A stretch of DNA of 52,412 nucleotides from Cyclaneusma minus (GCA_037179335.1 JAKZHN010000069.1:1-52412); one strand, 5' to 3'; shown: positions 11,796 through 24,191, numbered from the stretch's first letter. The notes: a model not told the origin generated them from the sequence alone. Made by a program: numbers and translations.

Positions 11796-13094
11796 ATGGC
11801 GTGCAGGATCAAGGGGAAAGATATAGGAGATATTGGATACGGCATGACGAGTACATACCCCCCATTCGCAGTTTCTGTCTTTCACCGTTATACCTTTCTG
11901 TCTCCCCAACAAGTCTTTAGTACCGAAGTTGTGTCTAATCATCACCCCAAACCCCAAACCCCAAACTCCCTTCGTCTTACCATGGAACCTTCTATCACTT
12001 GAGCCGTCCGTCACTAACCAACCCCTTCGGGCCTCAGCTCCATGCATGGCGCAGGCACGCCAATCCCCACATCTGATACCATAACCGCCATCCACGCCGC
12101 TCTCTCCTCCGGCTGCACCTCTCTCAACGGTGGCAATATCTACAGCACCCCAACTCACAACTCCTTGAGCTTGCTCGCCACCTACCTAACCACCCACCCA
12201 TCCCCCATCCCCGCTTCCAAAATCCTCCTCAACGCAAAATACTGTGCCCGCACCGACTCATCCGGACGCCCCTATTCCGACTGCTCCGTCTCCTACGTAC
12301 GAGAATGCGTTGAAAGATGCGTTGCAATGCTCGATGGCAAAGCCACAATCGATATCTTTGAACCCGCTTAACGAAATTTTGCCACCGATTTGGAAGAGAC
12401 GTTGAAGGAATTGCAGAAATGTAAAGAGGAGGGTTTGATTAGTGGGATTGGGCTGAGTGAGGTGGGGAAGGAGACGATTGAGAGGGCGTGTAGCGTGGTC
12501 AAGGTGGATGCGGTGGAGGTTATGTTTAGTTTGTGGGAGACGGGGCCGTTGAGGAATGGCGTTTTGGAGGTTTGTGGGAGGGAGGGGATTGCTTTTTATG
12601 CGTGAGTTCATGTTTCACTTTTCATGCCGATATTAGCTGGGACTACACAATAGGGGTCACTGGGCAATATGACAAATATGCTGCTAACTTACACATCAGC
12701 TACTCACCCATAGGCCACGGCGTCCTAACCGGCAAATACAAATCCTCCTCCGACCTCGCGCACCTCCCACTCGCGCACCCCCTGTCCAGATTCCAGCCTG
12801 AAAACTTCTCTCGGAACGTACAACTCGTTAGAGAAATCTGCCAGGTTGCAGAAAGAAAGGGATGTATGCCGAGACAGATTGCCATTAATTGGGTGGTGGA
12901 GTTGAGCAAGAGACCGGGAATTGCCGGAGATTGTGTTGATTCTGGGTGAGGGGAATGAGGAGAGGATTGGGGATAATTGTAGGAGGGTGGTGTTGCGTAC
13001 GGAGGAGATGGCGGAGATTGAGGGGATCTTGGAGAGGTGTGGGGTGGTGGGGACGAAGTTTTTGGAGGGGATGATGGGGAGTGCTGATGCGTAG
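11796..13094 (+). pseudogene. Aldo/keto reductase pseudogene
   Basis: The relic resembles the fungal aldo/keto reductase group that includes pyridoxal reductase: DIGYGM, then IPTSDTITAIHAALSSG, LNGGNIY, KATIDIFEPA, GLISGIGLSEV, VEVMFSLWE, AYSPIGHGVLTGKYK and AINWV. An opening exon is likely at 11796-11850, with a putative long intron to about 12,054. A clean intron lies at 12602-12699 with the branch CTAAC. Two lesions break it. TAA at 12369-12371 interrupts the frame right after IDIFEPA, and a one-base shift near 12,915-12,922 moves the C-terminal PEIVLILGEGNEERI into another frame that ends at 13,094. The stop is explained most simply by CAA to TAA. Remaining codons still read well, so inactivation looks recent. 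A sequencing error could explain one lesion but less easily both. Confidence 0.75.
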
Positions 13095-13204
13095 GGGTGT
13101 AAGTGGGTGGGGGTTCAGGGATCACTTATGGGTGAGTTATATCAGGGTCACAGTTGCAGTCATCAAATCCGAGGAAAAGTGTTTGTCTCGCGAAAGCTTT
13201 GAAA

Positions 13205-13558
13205 CTAGGTACCACTTATGTAAGAACGCAAGTAGACAGTACCACTGAAAGCTCCCGCAGAAGAGACTAGATCCGAGGAGTCTCTCGGTTTCCTCTGCTT
13301 TTGCTTTTTGCCATGAAGCTGGGCCCGCATTGTAAGTTCTATCCCAATTCTTTGCTTCACGGTTGTCAAAGCATTCTCCCACTCAAGAGATTCGAAAATG
13401 GACTGATCCACCACATCATCAGGACTCTGTAAAGTGTCCAGAGTGACTCCAGGATTGCCAAGACGGTAATGGCAGATTTGAGGGGTTGACCGAGGGCTGG
13501 CAGCAACATGATGCGCCGTATGAATAATCCCACATTCGAGAGACGTTTTCTCCGGCAC
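13205..13558 (-). CDS. Unrecognised open frame, 117 aa, doubtful
   Basis: It starts with an ATG and runs 117 residues with reasonable composition, a basic KKQKQRKPR stretch and no hydrophobic segment. I recognise no domain. It lies just downstream of the unknown minus-strand gene at 13,609-14,187 and could be an independent small gene, a terminal exon or chance. Confidence 0.25.
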   Translation of the reverse strand: MPEKTSLECGIIHTAHHVAASPRSTPQICHYRLGNPGVTLDTLQSPDDVVDQSIFESLEWENALTTVKQRIGIELTMRAQLHGKKQKQRKPRDSSDLVSSAGAFSGTVYLRSYISGT

Positions 13559-13608
13559 TCACACCTTCGTTCTTGGGGTAGTAGCTCTTTGGTTTCAAAG
13601 GTCGAAGA

Positions 13609-14187
13609 TCAGTCAGCGTGGAGCTTGGCGCAGACCAATTCGAGAAACTCTCGTCCGCTCTTGTCTGGGTTCTCGGTGGCGATGGCGCGTAGCCTGGCGG
13701 CGACTTCTTGAGCATGAGGCTCTGCCTTGCGCACTCTCTCGAAAAGCCACCTGCTTCCTTCATCGAGGTTGATTTCCTCGAGATCGAGGAGGAAGCTGGC
13801 ATGGGCAGAAGCAATGCAAGAAGCTGCGATGTGTCTTTCGAAACCGTTGCTGCAGGTGTAGGGATCGCAAAGGCAGTTGGCGGTGCTGCATGAAGTGGTA
13901 GGAGGGGCGAATTGGTTGTTTGCGCTACTGTGGAAAGGGTCGCCAGCGCTGGCATGGTGAGCGACGTCGTTCGGAAGGGGAGGAGCGTCTTCGAGAGGAG
14001 CGTCTTCGAGAGGAGAATTGCCGTGGGAAGTATCGCTGGCAGTTCCATCGCTTGCGCCCTCTTTTTCGGAGGAATCGATGGGGTAGGTGGGACCAAATTC
14101 GGAGCCGCCGAGAGTAGGATCAGCGAGAAACTAGAGCATGTTGTCGCGGCCACTTGAGAGAAGGCCGGAGCCGGGTTCTTGAGACAT
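13609..14187 (-). pseudogene. Unknown protein gene with one in-frame TAG
   Basis: The frame from the ATG at 14,187 to the TGA at 13,609 codes for 192 positions with normal protein character: an acidic Ser/Pro-rich first half, a Cys-rich patch (CSTANCLCDPYTC) and a charged helical C-terminus ending LELVCAKLHAD. Codon 19 is TAG (14131-14133), between NML and FLADPT, with coding character on both sides. CAG to TAG is the simplest origin. An alternative is that CTCTAG is the 3' splice site of an intron whose first exon lies upstream; I saw no strong donor. A different frame is open from 14,345 to 13,419 but has the low-complexity composition of a shadow. No family recognised. Confidence 0.5.
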
Positions 14188-15609
14188 CGTGTTCGAGCGT
14201 TTCGGAGGTATTCTGACGAGTGATTGATTCGAATAGCGCAGACTCGTCTCGTGAGCTTTGGAGCGTCCTTTGCGATCGTAGAGGAATGCGTTCTTGGGAG
14301 CTTTAGAGCTTTCTTTGTGACGGTCGAGGAGATGGGCGCTACCAATGGGTCAGCACGGAATCAAGCGCAGGATTCTGAGGCGCTTCAGACCTAGAGAGGC
14401 AGCGTGTTTTTGATACCGGGAAGGGATGTCACGGGGACCGAGGAATGGGTCACGTGGAACCGAGAAACCAGGGCAAGGGCTTGAATACTGAGTCAAGGAG
14501 AAAAGAGAGCTCAAGAGAGAGCTCTTTTTTAAAGCAGAGGAACGGCGGAAGTGTTGAAGCGAGGGCTTAGCTCCCACTAGCGCCGTACCGACCTTTGCAG
14601 AGCTAACTACTCATGGAACAACTAAAGCCCGACCGGATGTCCGTAACAAAGAAGGCGGCAAAAGAGGTGAATTCCAGATTGCCTAGCTCGGCGGTGAGAT
14701 TAGTTAAACGGGAGCAATTATTGAATTCGGCCTTTATTACCACAAAGCTATAGGCCGCCATGCTATATAGTTTAGCCCTATAGCTACAGAGCTAACATAG
14801 CAGCCCTTAGACCCGCTGCTTTTCCACGAAACATAGATCCTCATCACTCTCTCATATAAGTTCCGGCAGTAAGCATGTATTTATTTCTTACGCAGCGAGG
14901 CTACGGCTCTAAGCAGACACAAGCGTCTCAATTCTCTCTCCCCGCTACTCTTGCGAATGTCAAAAAGCCCCAGGAGGTACCAAAGTGATTTAGATCTTTT
15001 ACACGGACGCTAGAAAGTTTCAACGTCCGAAGAGAACAAGAGACATGAGTGGAAGGAGAGCCATCAAAATCTGTATGTTAGTTTGAGACTCGATGAGAAG
15101 CTGCAATAGTCAGATATTCAAGCACGAGCAAGCGGAAGATGAGAGCCGCCAAAATGACATGCTCTCAATCATCCGGAAGAAAAGAATCACAAGAAAATCA
15201 CAGGTTTCTGGTCAAAGTCCTATCGCTGGAAAAGGCCTTTTCTACGAAAGGATTCTAAAGAACCCAGAAAAAAGACCCAATAGCCGGCCCCTATCCGCCG
15301 CCATCCCCTCCCAGCTGCCCAAATTCCCACTCGTAGCTAACGAGGGTATCCATCGAGGAGAAGCAGACGCTCGGAGAATCCAGAACCCAATACCGCCACT
15401 ACAGCACTACTGCCCGGCCCACTAACCACTCTGAAAGTCATGGCCACCCCTGTCCCTTGAATAAGCCTCTTTTTCAGGCTTCGGCCTCACTGTCCTCCGT
15501 TGGCGGCGAAGTTGGCGATCAATGCGGACAGCTGTCGCGCGTCGTCGAAGAAGAAACTGTCCTCAGCGGAGAATGTTTCATCAGCATCGGGCCTTGAAGC
15601 GGAAGAGAC
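14188..15609. other. Intergenic, nothing recognised
   Basis: A plus-strand 110-codon open frame (15,093-15,425) has no recognisable domain and I do not call it. The stretch 14,730-14,830 is rich in GCTA/TAGC words, but I could fold no RNA gene from it. Confidence 0.4.
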
Positions 15610-18007
15610 CTATGAATCGGGAACAAGCTCTGGAATGAGATTGTTAAATTCTTCAACCCACTCTGGTTCCTCCAACAACTCTCCAGCCTCCTCGTTCTCA
15701 TTGGTGTCGAAATCCTCAGGGGCGGAGGTCTCATCGGTAGCGGAGTTTGAGGCGGGAGTGGGCTCCGAAACTGGAGCAATCCCCGAGTTGGGAGTAAATT
15801 CCGAATCTCGAGTGATCTCTGGATCGGGAGTAGACTCTGTACCGGGAACAAAATCTGGATCTGGAGCAGTCTCCAAATCAGGAGTAAACTCTGCATTGTG
15901 AGTAAACTCTGGTTCTGAAGCGTCATTTGAGACGGGAGGAGCCACATTCAAGCCGGGACCTCCGCCAGTAGTGGGAGTGACATTGGCAACGAGGTCGAGA
16001 GCGGCATTCGAACCAGCAGTGTGACTCAGTGAGCGTGGGATCATATTTCTCGCATGCTCATGATCTCTCCGACTACCTGGAGTGCCACCATAAATAGGAG
16101 CAACACCTGAAGCATATCCGTATCCGCCGCCAGAGTTGCTGCCTTCTGTGTAAGATGTGTACCTGGCAGAGCCATCCGGAGAGCGAAAGCCAACAAGATC
16201 ACCGTTACGGAGGATATGAGAGCCGGTGTTGGGAGTGGCAATGCGGACGCCGTGGCGAGAGGAGTGAGTGTGACTGCCATAATAAGAGGAGTTTCCGCGG
16301 TATTGAGAGGTGTTGCCACCGTGATATGAGGGATTGTCCGAGAAGGGGTCGCTGCCGCCGTGGTAAGAGCCACCGATGGGAGGAGGAGAGCTACTGTCGC
16401 CAGGTCGAGGGGCGTTGTACTGGGTACCACCACCGAGATGAGGAGAACAACCGTCGTTGTATTAGTGAGTGCTGTGTTGAGAGCTATGGTCAGGGAAGAG
16501 AGAGCTATTGCCGCCTGATCGAGGGGCGCCGTACTGAGTACCACCACTGAGATGGAGAGAGCCACCAGCACCTTCTCGAGGAGCTCTGTGTGGAGAGCCG
16601 TCGCCAGGGAAGAAGGGGTTGCTGCCGCCGTGGTAAGAGCCACCGTACGAAGAGGAATGGTCCTGAAGATCATTGGGTCTGTCCAAACGTGTGCGCTTGT
16701 GAGGACGATTGAGGTCACTTGAGGTAACTTCATTTCCTAAACGGAACTGGAAATTATCATCGAGTACGCCAGGATCATCAAGAAATGTGAAGCAAGGGGT
16801 ATCGAGATCAATTTCATCAATTTCATGTCCCGTTAACGCAGCCGGAGCGGATGCCATGAATGGGGTGACCATGAAAGTGTGATGCGGCGTAGGATTCGAA
16901 GCGGGTAGACCAGCGTAGCTTGGGGCAGGCCCTCCTCCGTAAGGGTATTCATGATTGAATGGTCCCTGATGGCCGAATTCATAAGCGGGAGCGGCTGGTA
17001 TGGTTGGGGCGGCCATGGAATCCTGTTGCGGTGTAGGGTTGAAAGCGGGATAACCAGGGTAGCTGGGAGCAGGCTCTCCAACCAAGAGGTATTCATGATT
17101 GTATGGTACCTCCTGGCCGAGTCCGTAAGCGGGAGCTGGTAGCATGGATGGGGTGGCCATGTGATTCTGTTGCGGTATAGGGTTCGACGTAGGATAGCCA
17201 GAGTAGTGGGGGGCATATTCTCCACCGTAAAGGTCTTGATCACTGGATGGTCTGTCTTGGTCGAGTCCGTAAGCAGGGGCGACGGGCCTTGATGCAGTAA
17301 TTTTCGAGTTCTGTGACGGCGTAGAATGAGCGTTGGGACGGACTCGGTTGTCGAAAGGATACTGAACGTCATCGTCAACGTCCATGCCAGCACGCTTGCG
17401 CGCTTTGTGTCGATGATGGTACCATTGGTTTCTTTTGTCATCATCTTTGGGCGTCTTTGGAGGAGGAGTTTCACTCTTGCGGCGGCGACGTTTGCGCGAA
17501 GGCGTGTACTCTGGAAGATTCTGATTCGGTATGTCCTCTTAAAAAATAAGCTCCAAGTTAGCTAGAAGACCCGGAGATTTGAGGAGATGTGTAGGTGTTG
17601 GGGATACTTACGTCGTGGATGATATCCATCTTCACCTTCCCATTTGCAGTTGTCCTTGCGACTAACCCAGTGGCAACCCGTGCAACAACTCAATTCATTC
17701 CCCATGTACACGCATTCTCGGAAGAAGTTCTTACCATTCGCACATCTCGTGCATGGTTTCGTAGCTTCCTGGCCGCGGCGGTGGTACTATAGACGGTATT
17801 AGCAAATGCACCAGACTAGGGGGTTGGCCGAAAGGGGTGGAGAAAGGGGTACAGGCTTACCATCACAGCTCGCTTGTTGCATGCGCGCTCCATGTCCTCA
17901 TCAGCCTCAATGACATCTTGGCCATCAGCCCAAATGCGCTTCGCACCCTCGAGGGGTGGGTACTGGGCAAGGCGCTCGGCGAGGTGATCGTGCTTGCAAG
18001 GCGCCAT
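15610..18007 (-). pseudogene. DUF3716-like Cys-cluster protein, interrupted by one TAA
   Basis: Exons are 18007-17861, 17786-17612 and 17537-15610, all with GT..AG borders. Without the internal stop the product is about 748 positions. Exon 2 holds a fungal Cys cluster (PCTRCANGKNFFRECV, then LSCCTGCHW and DNCKW), resembling DUF3716, a zinc-ribbon-like domain of probable nuclear proteins. A basic RKRRRRK patch follows near the start of exon 3. Next come three tandem repeats of about 48 residues (PAYGL..YGGEPAPSYPGYPA..NPTPQQ), a GGSYHGGS-rich segment and acidic TPDPE-type repeats. TAA at 16462-16464 lies between HSTH and YNDG with the same frame open on both sides. CAA to TAA would explain it. 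An unannotated intron with a weak GTACGG donor is a less likely way round. The start at 18007 has a good context. Confidence 0.65.
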
Positions 18008-18159
18008 GGTGAAGTTCAGGTATGAGTAGGTGGACGCTCGATGATTGGAGTAAGTCGATAACCCAGTCAATGGGTTGAGACAGTCGATGTGGTTGTAATT
18101 GTTGGAGGAAGAAGGAGAGCGCAAGATGGGCTACCCAGAAGTAACAAGGATAGAACGCT

Positions 18160-18199
18160 CGCTCGCTCGCTTGAAAACCAAGCGGGAAGCGAGCGAGCG
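18160..18199. repeat. Perfect 13-bp inverted repeat upstream of the DUF3716-like gene
   Basis: CGCTCGCTCGCTT (18,160-18,172) and its exact complement (18,187-18,199) flank a 14-nt loop. It lies about 150 bp upstream of the start codon, in the promoter or 5' leader. It could be a regulator site or a simple CGCT-repeat artefact. Confidence 0.6.
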
Positions 18200-19021
18200 C
18201 GCTGAATGAAGCCTCACAACGGTTAGCGAATCTGAAGCAAGTCCCATTGTCGACGTTTGGTGTGATATCGGTCCATTGTGGTGGAGTGCGACGCGCAGGG
18301 ACGGAAAAGGCGTCGAAACGTTTCGGTATATATTGCAGTCCCCAAAGCTACTGCATAACACATCGTGCGAGATCAAGTATAACCGGAGGGATAGGTTTCC
18401 TCGCCTCCCCTGGCCGGTGTTCAACTCTCCCTCTCCTTTACCCTCCCCGGACTCTCCGTATTACTTCCCGCTCTTACTCCACCTCTTACCACCCGACCTG
18501 TAATCATTCTCTTCACCTCCTCCAATATTGATTTTGAGACTTTGAGTCGTTGCAGGGAGGGTCTTTCAAAGATCCGGCGGGATGCCTTATAGAATATAGA
18601 TGATCCATTTGTCCAAATCTTGACCCTGGAATCGAAGAACCCCAGGAGACTTCGAGTGTCTCCTTGTGTGTCTATCTCCTGGTCTTAACTCCATCTCCCG
18701 GTTTCAACCCTGTCCCCTGGCTTTTGCACTAACCCCAAAATTCTGGTTTCAGTTTCCAGCTTCTATCCTCCCCCTGGCATGTATCGCACTCCCCGCCTGT
18801 TACTCTGCTCCCTCATCGCCCTTGTTACTCATTGCTTGCAGGCACATCCCGCCAAAGCATCTCCAATATGCATCGAAGAACAGCCACAAATTTTAGCTAG
18901 GCCACTTGACCTTTAGCAAATTAGAGACTGATTCCAACGATATCGTAACGCTCGGTGTAGTTTTTCCTTCTGTATGAGACTCTGAAAGCGGGTTTGACCG
19001 TGAGGACCTGCCCTTGAATAC
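18200..19021. other. Intergenic up to the retrotransposon
   Basis: Normal base composition continues to the target duplication at 19,022. Open frames here are short, pyrimidine-rich and unconvincing. No RNA gene seen. Confidence 0.5.
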
Positions 19022-19026
19022 AGACC

Positions 19027-19238
19027 TATCACGGCTATACCAGGAGGGGTCACGTGGACCGACGCGAGGGTAATAGACAAGATAAATAAAGCTAAAGAAC
19101 TAAGAGGGACGGGGGTCTGGCTATCTTAAGTAGCTGGCAAAATCCCTAACCGGTTGCTTAAAGCGCTAGCGTATAAATAAATAGCTACAGAAAAATCTTT
19201 TTTAAAAGGGTCCAATTTGGGCCTAAAGCCCTATAATA
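19027..19238 (+). repeat. Left LTR of the outer retrotransposon
   Basis: It aligns with 36,619-36,831. The first roughly 50 bp keep GC-rich sequence (for example GTCACGTGGACCGACGCG), whereas the right copy has A and T at those sites. The distal part is AT-shifted. Confidence 0.88.
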
Positions 19239-20677
19239 CCATTTCCTTGCTTTTTAAAGCAAGTTTTATTAAGCATATAAAAGCGGCCTATTGGTTTTTG
19301 GCCTTTAATTTCCTTATATTTAATATATTTAATAGCCTAGGGTTTTTAATATACTATTAGCAAAAGAAATTATTATTAAAGCATAATAAATAATATCAAT
19401 TTTTATTTATAAAATATCCGGTTTATTTAATTTAATAATAAAGCTTTTTTCCAATTATTTTTAAGTTCAAAATATAATTTATTTTTTATTAATTGTTTTT
19501 GCTATTTAAAATAATAATTAAAAATAATTTTAGCGGCTATTATTTTGAAAAAGAATTATTTAAATAATATTGGAGCAGGCTAATATAAAAAATATTATAT
19601 AAGCCGGTTTTGGTATAAATATCAAAAAAAAATCCAAAATAAAACAGATTAATTTATATTATTTTACAATAGAAAATAGGCCAATTTATTTTAGGCCAAA
19701 TTTGCCTTTAAGCATTTTAATGTTTTTTATAAATAAATAAATTATATTGCTAATTTAATAATTAAAATGCGGCTTACGGCATTTATTAATATAAAGTTGT
19801 ATTTTTTCCTAAAAGATTTTTTTTTATAAATTCTTTAATAAATATAATATATATTTTTTGCAAATTAGGCTGTATTCTTTTTATTTAAAGCTTTATAATT
19901 AATCCATTAGCCATTATTTTATTTATTAATATATATTTAATAATAAGCTTTTTTTTAAAAAACAAATCTAATAAAATAATCAAAAACATCTATATATATA
20001 TACTTTTTTAATTTCGGAATTTTTAATTAAATATAAAAATCCAATATTATTTTCAAATATATAAACGCTATTTGGATTCCGTTTAATATATTATAAATAG
20101 CCTAAATCTCGGAAAATTCAAGCTAGCTATTAATTTTATTTAATATAAAATAAAAAGGCGATATATTTGGATTTGGTAAATAAAATAATTATAAATTTTC
20201 GCTTTTTATTGGCCTATAAAATCGGTCCGTTATAAAATATAGCTATATTTTTAAAAACGCTAATCCGGTTAATTTTATTACTGGCCCAATTAAAATAAAA
20301 ATAAATAACAATTTTAAAATATTTTCCCCCAAGCCTATAATATATTTTATAGCCTATAATAATATTAAAATATTTTATTATATTTTTAAATAGTTTATTA
20401 TAATGCTTTAATAAATTAGCTATATATTGCGCTAATTATTTTAAATCAAAGGCTATATTTAATTTAATAAATATTATAGCAAATATAAAATTGTCTATTA
20501 TTTTTTGGTATTTTTTAATATTAATTTAAATATTATTAGGAAAGAAAATTTAAAAGGCACTATAATTGGCTATAGGGATTTTTTTAAAATAAGCTATAAT
20601 ATTAATAATCCTAAATTGGTTTAATATAATCAAAAAATATTGCTTTTAATTAATATAAAAAGCCTTGATTTTTATAA

Positions 20678-20790
20678 CGGCCCCAGGCCGCAATAGCCAA
20701 CCACGTGACTACCCCGGCCCGTGACCGGTCCGGCGCAAGCGATTAGCGCTGGCGTTTTCGCTTGGAGCTTTTTTAAAAAGCTCCTTATTC
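20678..20790. other. GC-rich island inside the AT-rich element
   Basis: About 110 bp (from GGCCCCAGG to CGCTTGGAGC) have ordinary or high GC with intact CpG and CpA, although the flanks are heavily AT-shifted. Its right edge is a perfect palindrome (GGAGCTTTTTTAAAAAGCTCC, about 20,764-20,784). It may be a segment unshared with other copies or a later insertion. I found no second copy. Confidence 0.6.
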
Positions 20791-22335
20791 TGGATTTTTT
20801 TTCTTTTTAATTTAAATTATAATATTAATCTATACCTTGCCTTTGCTATTCCCCACGTAACCTAAGGCTCGCGCTATAATAGTGTTTTTTTAATAATTAA
20901 ATAGTTTTAAAAATTTGCCATTTTTAAAGCTTTATTTCCTATTAACAATTTATTGCGCGCTGCAATAATCCAATATTTTAAATTTATTTATAATATCTTT
21001 AAATATTCTGGTTTGCTTTAAATAAATTAAAATATACGCAATACAAGCTTTATCTAATAATTGCATATTATTTTTGCTTTAAAAAACTTCGATTTTAAAG
21101 CTAAAACTCCCGTGCAATTTAAAAATATTTTAAGCTTAGCCTTAATTCCGATTTTAATTATAAATAATAAATAATAATATAATAATAATACATAATTATT
21201 GCGCGCTTTTTAAAATTAAATTAAAAGCCTTATTATAATAATTGTAATTTTTAGTAAATAAATTTAAAATATGATTTAAATTGCTTTAATTAACCGCCCT
21301 AATATTAATAATAATAATAATTCTATTAACCCCCGTTTTTTATGCAATAAATTTTATATTAAAAATAAACAAAAATAGGAATTGCGCGGTTGCTTCCGTT
21401 ATTTTAAAAGTCATTATAATAAATATTGTATTTTTTAAGTTTTATTTAAAAATATTAATTTATTTTTGTTTTTATTAAGCTTAAAATCCAGCAATAATTC
21501 CAAATTTAATAATAATAGCTTCGATTTCAAATCCGAATTTAAAAATTACAAAAAAAAAGTATTAAAATTATTTAATTTTTAAAAGCTAAATAATAGCAAA
21601 AATCCTAAATACTAATATTAAATTATTATTATTTAAAATAAGCTAGCTTTAAATTATAATTTTTATTTATTTAAAGCTTTATATATAGCTTATATTTAAA
21701 ACCAATATACCGGCGCCGCTTAATACGTTTTTTAAAATTAATACCAATTTAAACAAAATCTATTTATTAGCTGGCATTAAATGGTTTAAATTTTTAAAAT
21801 ATATAAAAATAACCCAATTAAAAAAGCTAATATTTTAAAAAATTTATATAAAACATAAAATAAATAGCAAAAACAAATTAATAAATTTTTTAGCAATTTT
21901 TATTATAATGCTTAATTGGCTAAAATATTTAATAAAAATATATTGGGTAATTTATATTGCAAATTGTGTTTTAAATTAATATTAATTATAATTTTTATTA
22001 TTAATAATTGCAAACCTTTAAAAAAGCCTATATTTTATATTATAATTTATACCGCGGCATGCTTATTTAAAACAATACCACTAATATTATTAAAAACGCT
22101 TTAAATAATTATTAGCTATAATATAATAAAAATAATTTTAAAAATAATTTTAGCGGCGAAAATTTAAAAAAGCAAAATAAAAATAATGGTAATAATTTTT
22201 TTTATAAAAAATATAATAAGGGTTTTTGCTTAGGTTTTAAAAGTCAAAAGAAATAATGGTAATTATTTCGGTTATAAAAAAAAGCTTTTTAAAAAATAAA
22301 AAGCCAAATAAAATTGCGGTATAAAGAAATTTGCC

Positions 22336-22377
22336 TGCTTTATTTATTATAAAATAGTTTATATTATAAGGGAATAT
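22336..22377 (+). pseudogene. Gag zinc-knuckle relic
   Basis: In one plus frame the CX2CX4HX4C spacing is present. The first Cys is kept and the other Cys and His positions are now Tyr codons (TAT), which G-to-A or C-to-T changes would give. It supports plus orientation of the outer element. Confidence 0.5.
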
Positions 22378-22880
22378 TTTAATAAAGAAATAAAAAAAAG
22401 AATTTTAATTTAATTAATACCTATATTAAAACCGAAAATAAAACGGAAAATAATTGGGCCTAGGAAAAAACTCTTTTTTAAATTAACTATTGCCTAAATT
22501 TATTAATTTATTATTTTTGAATATTAACCGACTAATTAATTGTTTTTTATATATTTTAAAAAATAATAATTTATAAATTAATGCATTTATTAATAATAAA
22601 GCGCAAGTATTTTATATTATAAATATTTATATAGCTAAAGCTTTCATTTTTAAATTCTTTTTACCAATTTTTTCAAAAAAACCCATTTTTATTCAAAAAT
22701 ATAATAGAAAAAATAAAACCCCCATTTATTATATTATATATTTAAATATTTAAATTTAAGGCAAAATATTTAAAAAAATATTATACCTAATAATTAGTTT
22801 AGGCTTTTATAAAACTTTTATTAAATTTAAATAGCAAAAAAAGCAAAGCGTGCTATTTAATCCCAAAACCCAATGCCTTT

Positions 22881-23224
22881 TGTCATAATCCAGTGCCTTG
22901 CAATAAAGTTGATTAAAAAGTTTGAGATTTAATTCTAAATTAAAGAGTTTAGCTTTAAGGGATAAAGGCTTGCTACTTAAATTAATTCCTCTAGCCTTTA
23001 TACCCCAATATTTTATACATGCTTAGTGCATTAATTTGGTTTTCGAAATATTAAACTTATATAAGGTATTGCTTATTATAATAGTGGTGGCCGTTATTTT
23101 AGCAACGCTATAATTTATTTTTAATGCATATAAATAGCCGTAATATTATTTTACGTAAATGTATATAATAATTTGCTAATTAAGCTTTAGCTTATCAATA
23201 TAAACGAATTTTTAAATTATTACA
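22881..23224 (-). repeat. LTR of the inner element (3' LTR in element orientation)
   Basis: 344 bp, same length as its partner at 30,166-30,509. Differences are nearly all transitions. Its outer (left) end keeps more C and G than the partner does there. Confidence 0.92.
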
Positions 23225-24191
23225 TTATTTTCCTTTTTTATATAATGGAATTCTTTTTTTCTATTGGTATTGGTCGGATTTTTTCGGCTTTTTTAAACCC
23301 GCGCTTTTGCGATTTTTAGGTTTTTTAGCTTTTAGCAATTGCGATTTTTTTTTGATTTAGCTTTTTCCTATATATTATATATATTGCATTAAATCTTAAG
23401 CCCTTTATTTAAGGTTTTAATATATATTGTTTGCAATTTTATTTCAAAATATATCCGGTAATGCTAAATTTAAAATAGTTATTTAAAAATTCGTTTCCCC
23501 TATTTTTTAAATTACCAGCTTTACCAATTTTTGCTACGTCTATTGCAACTATATTATACAATTTTATACTAGCTACAATAACGTTATAGCAGCCTAATTT
23601 CTATTATTTTTAGCTAAGTTTTTATTTTTACCGGCCTATATTAATTATATTATATTTTAAATACTCTATAATGCATTTTTGCATTTTGGTGGGCCTTTAA
23701 TTTTTATTTTATATAATTATAAAATTGATTTTATTATTTTCGACTTTTGCGGTAATATTTTCAAGGCGTTTATTTAAACGCCAAAATAGCATTAAGTTTT
23801 TAATTTTTAGCCTGGTTAATTAATTAAAAATTATGTATATAATTTTTAAAATTATTAAAACCTTAATAATATGCGTTTTAATTAATAAAATTATATAAAA
23901 TGCCTTTGTTTTTCCTATTAATTTTAATTTAATTCTTTTTAAATTAACGGTTTTTTTATTGCTTTTTACAGTTTTTGATTTATTTAAAAATATAATAATT
24001 ATAGCCGTATTAAATATAAAATAGGCCCTTATTTTTAATATTAAATAGTTATAAATTATTAAAATAGCAATTGTAAATTTTCGGCCTTTTTTAGTCTATT
24101 TCGTTAATTTATATTAATTTCAGTTAAGGCGCCAATTATTTTTATCGGTTTTATAGCTATTGCAATTTTCGGCCTATATACTTTTTGCTTT

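Noticed and set aside
13419..14345. 308-residue minus-strand open frame
   Set aside because: It is in the frame next to the one with real protein character (13,609-14,187); its Ser/Pro/Leu/Thr-rich composition is that of a shadow.
21916..22104. 62-residue open frame in the outer element
   Set aside because: AT-coded chance frame; only the zinc-knuckle spacing slightly downstream has meaning.
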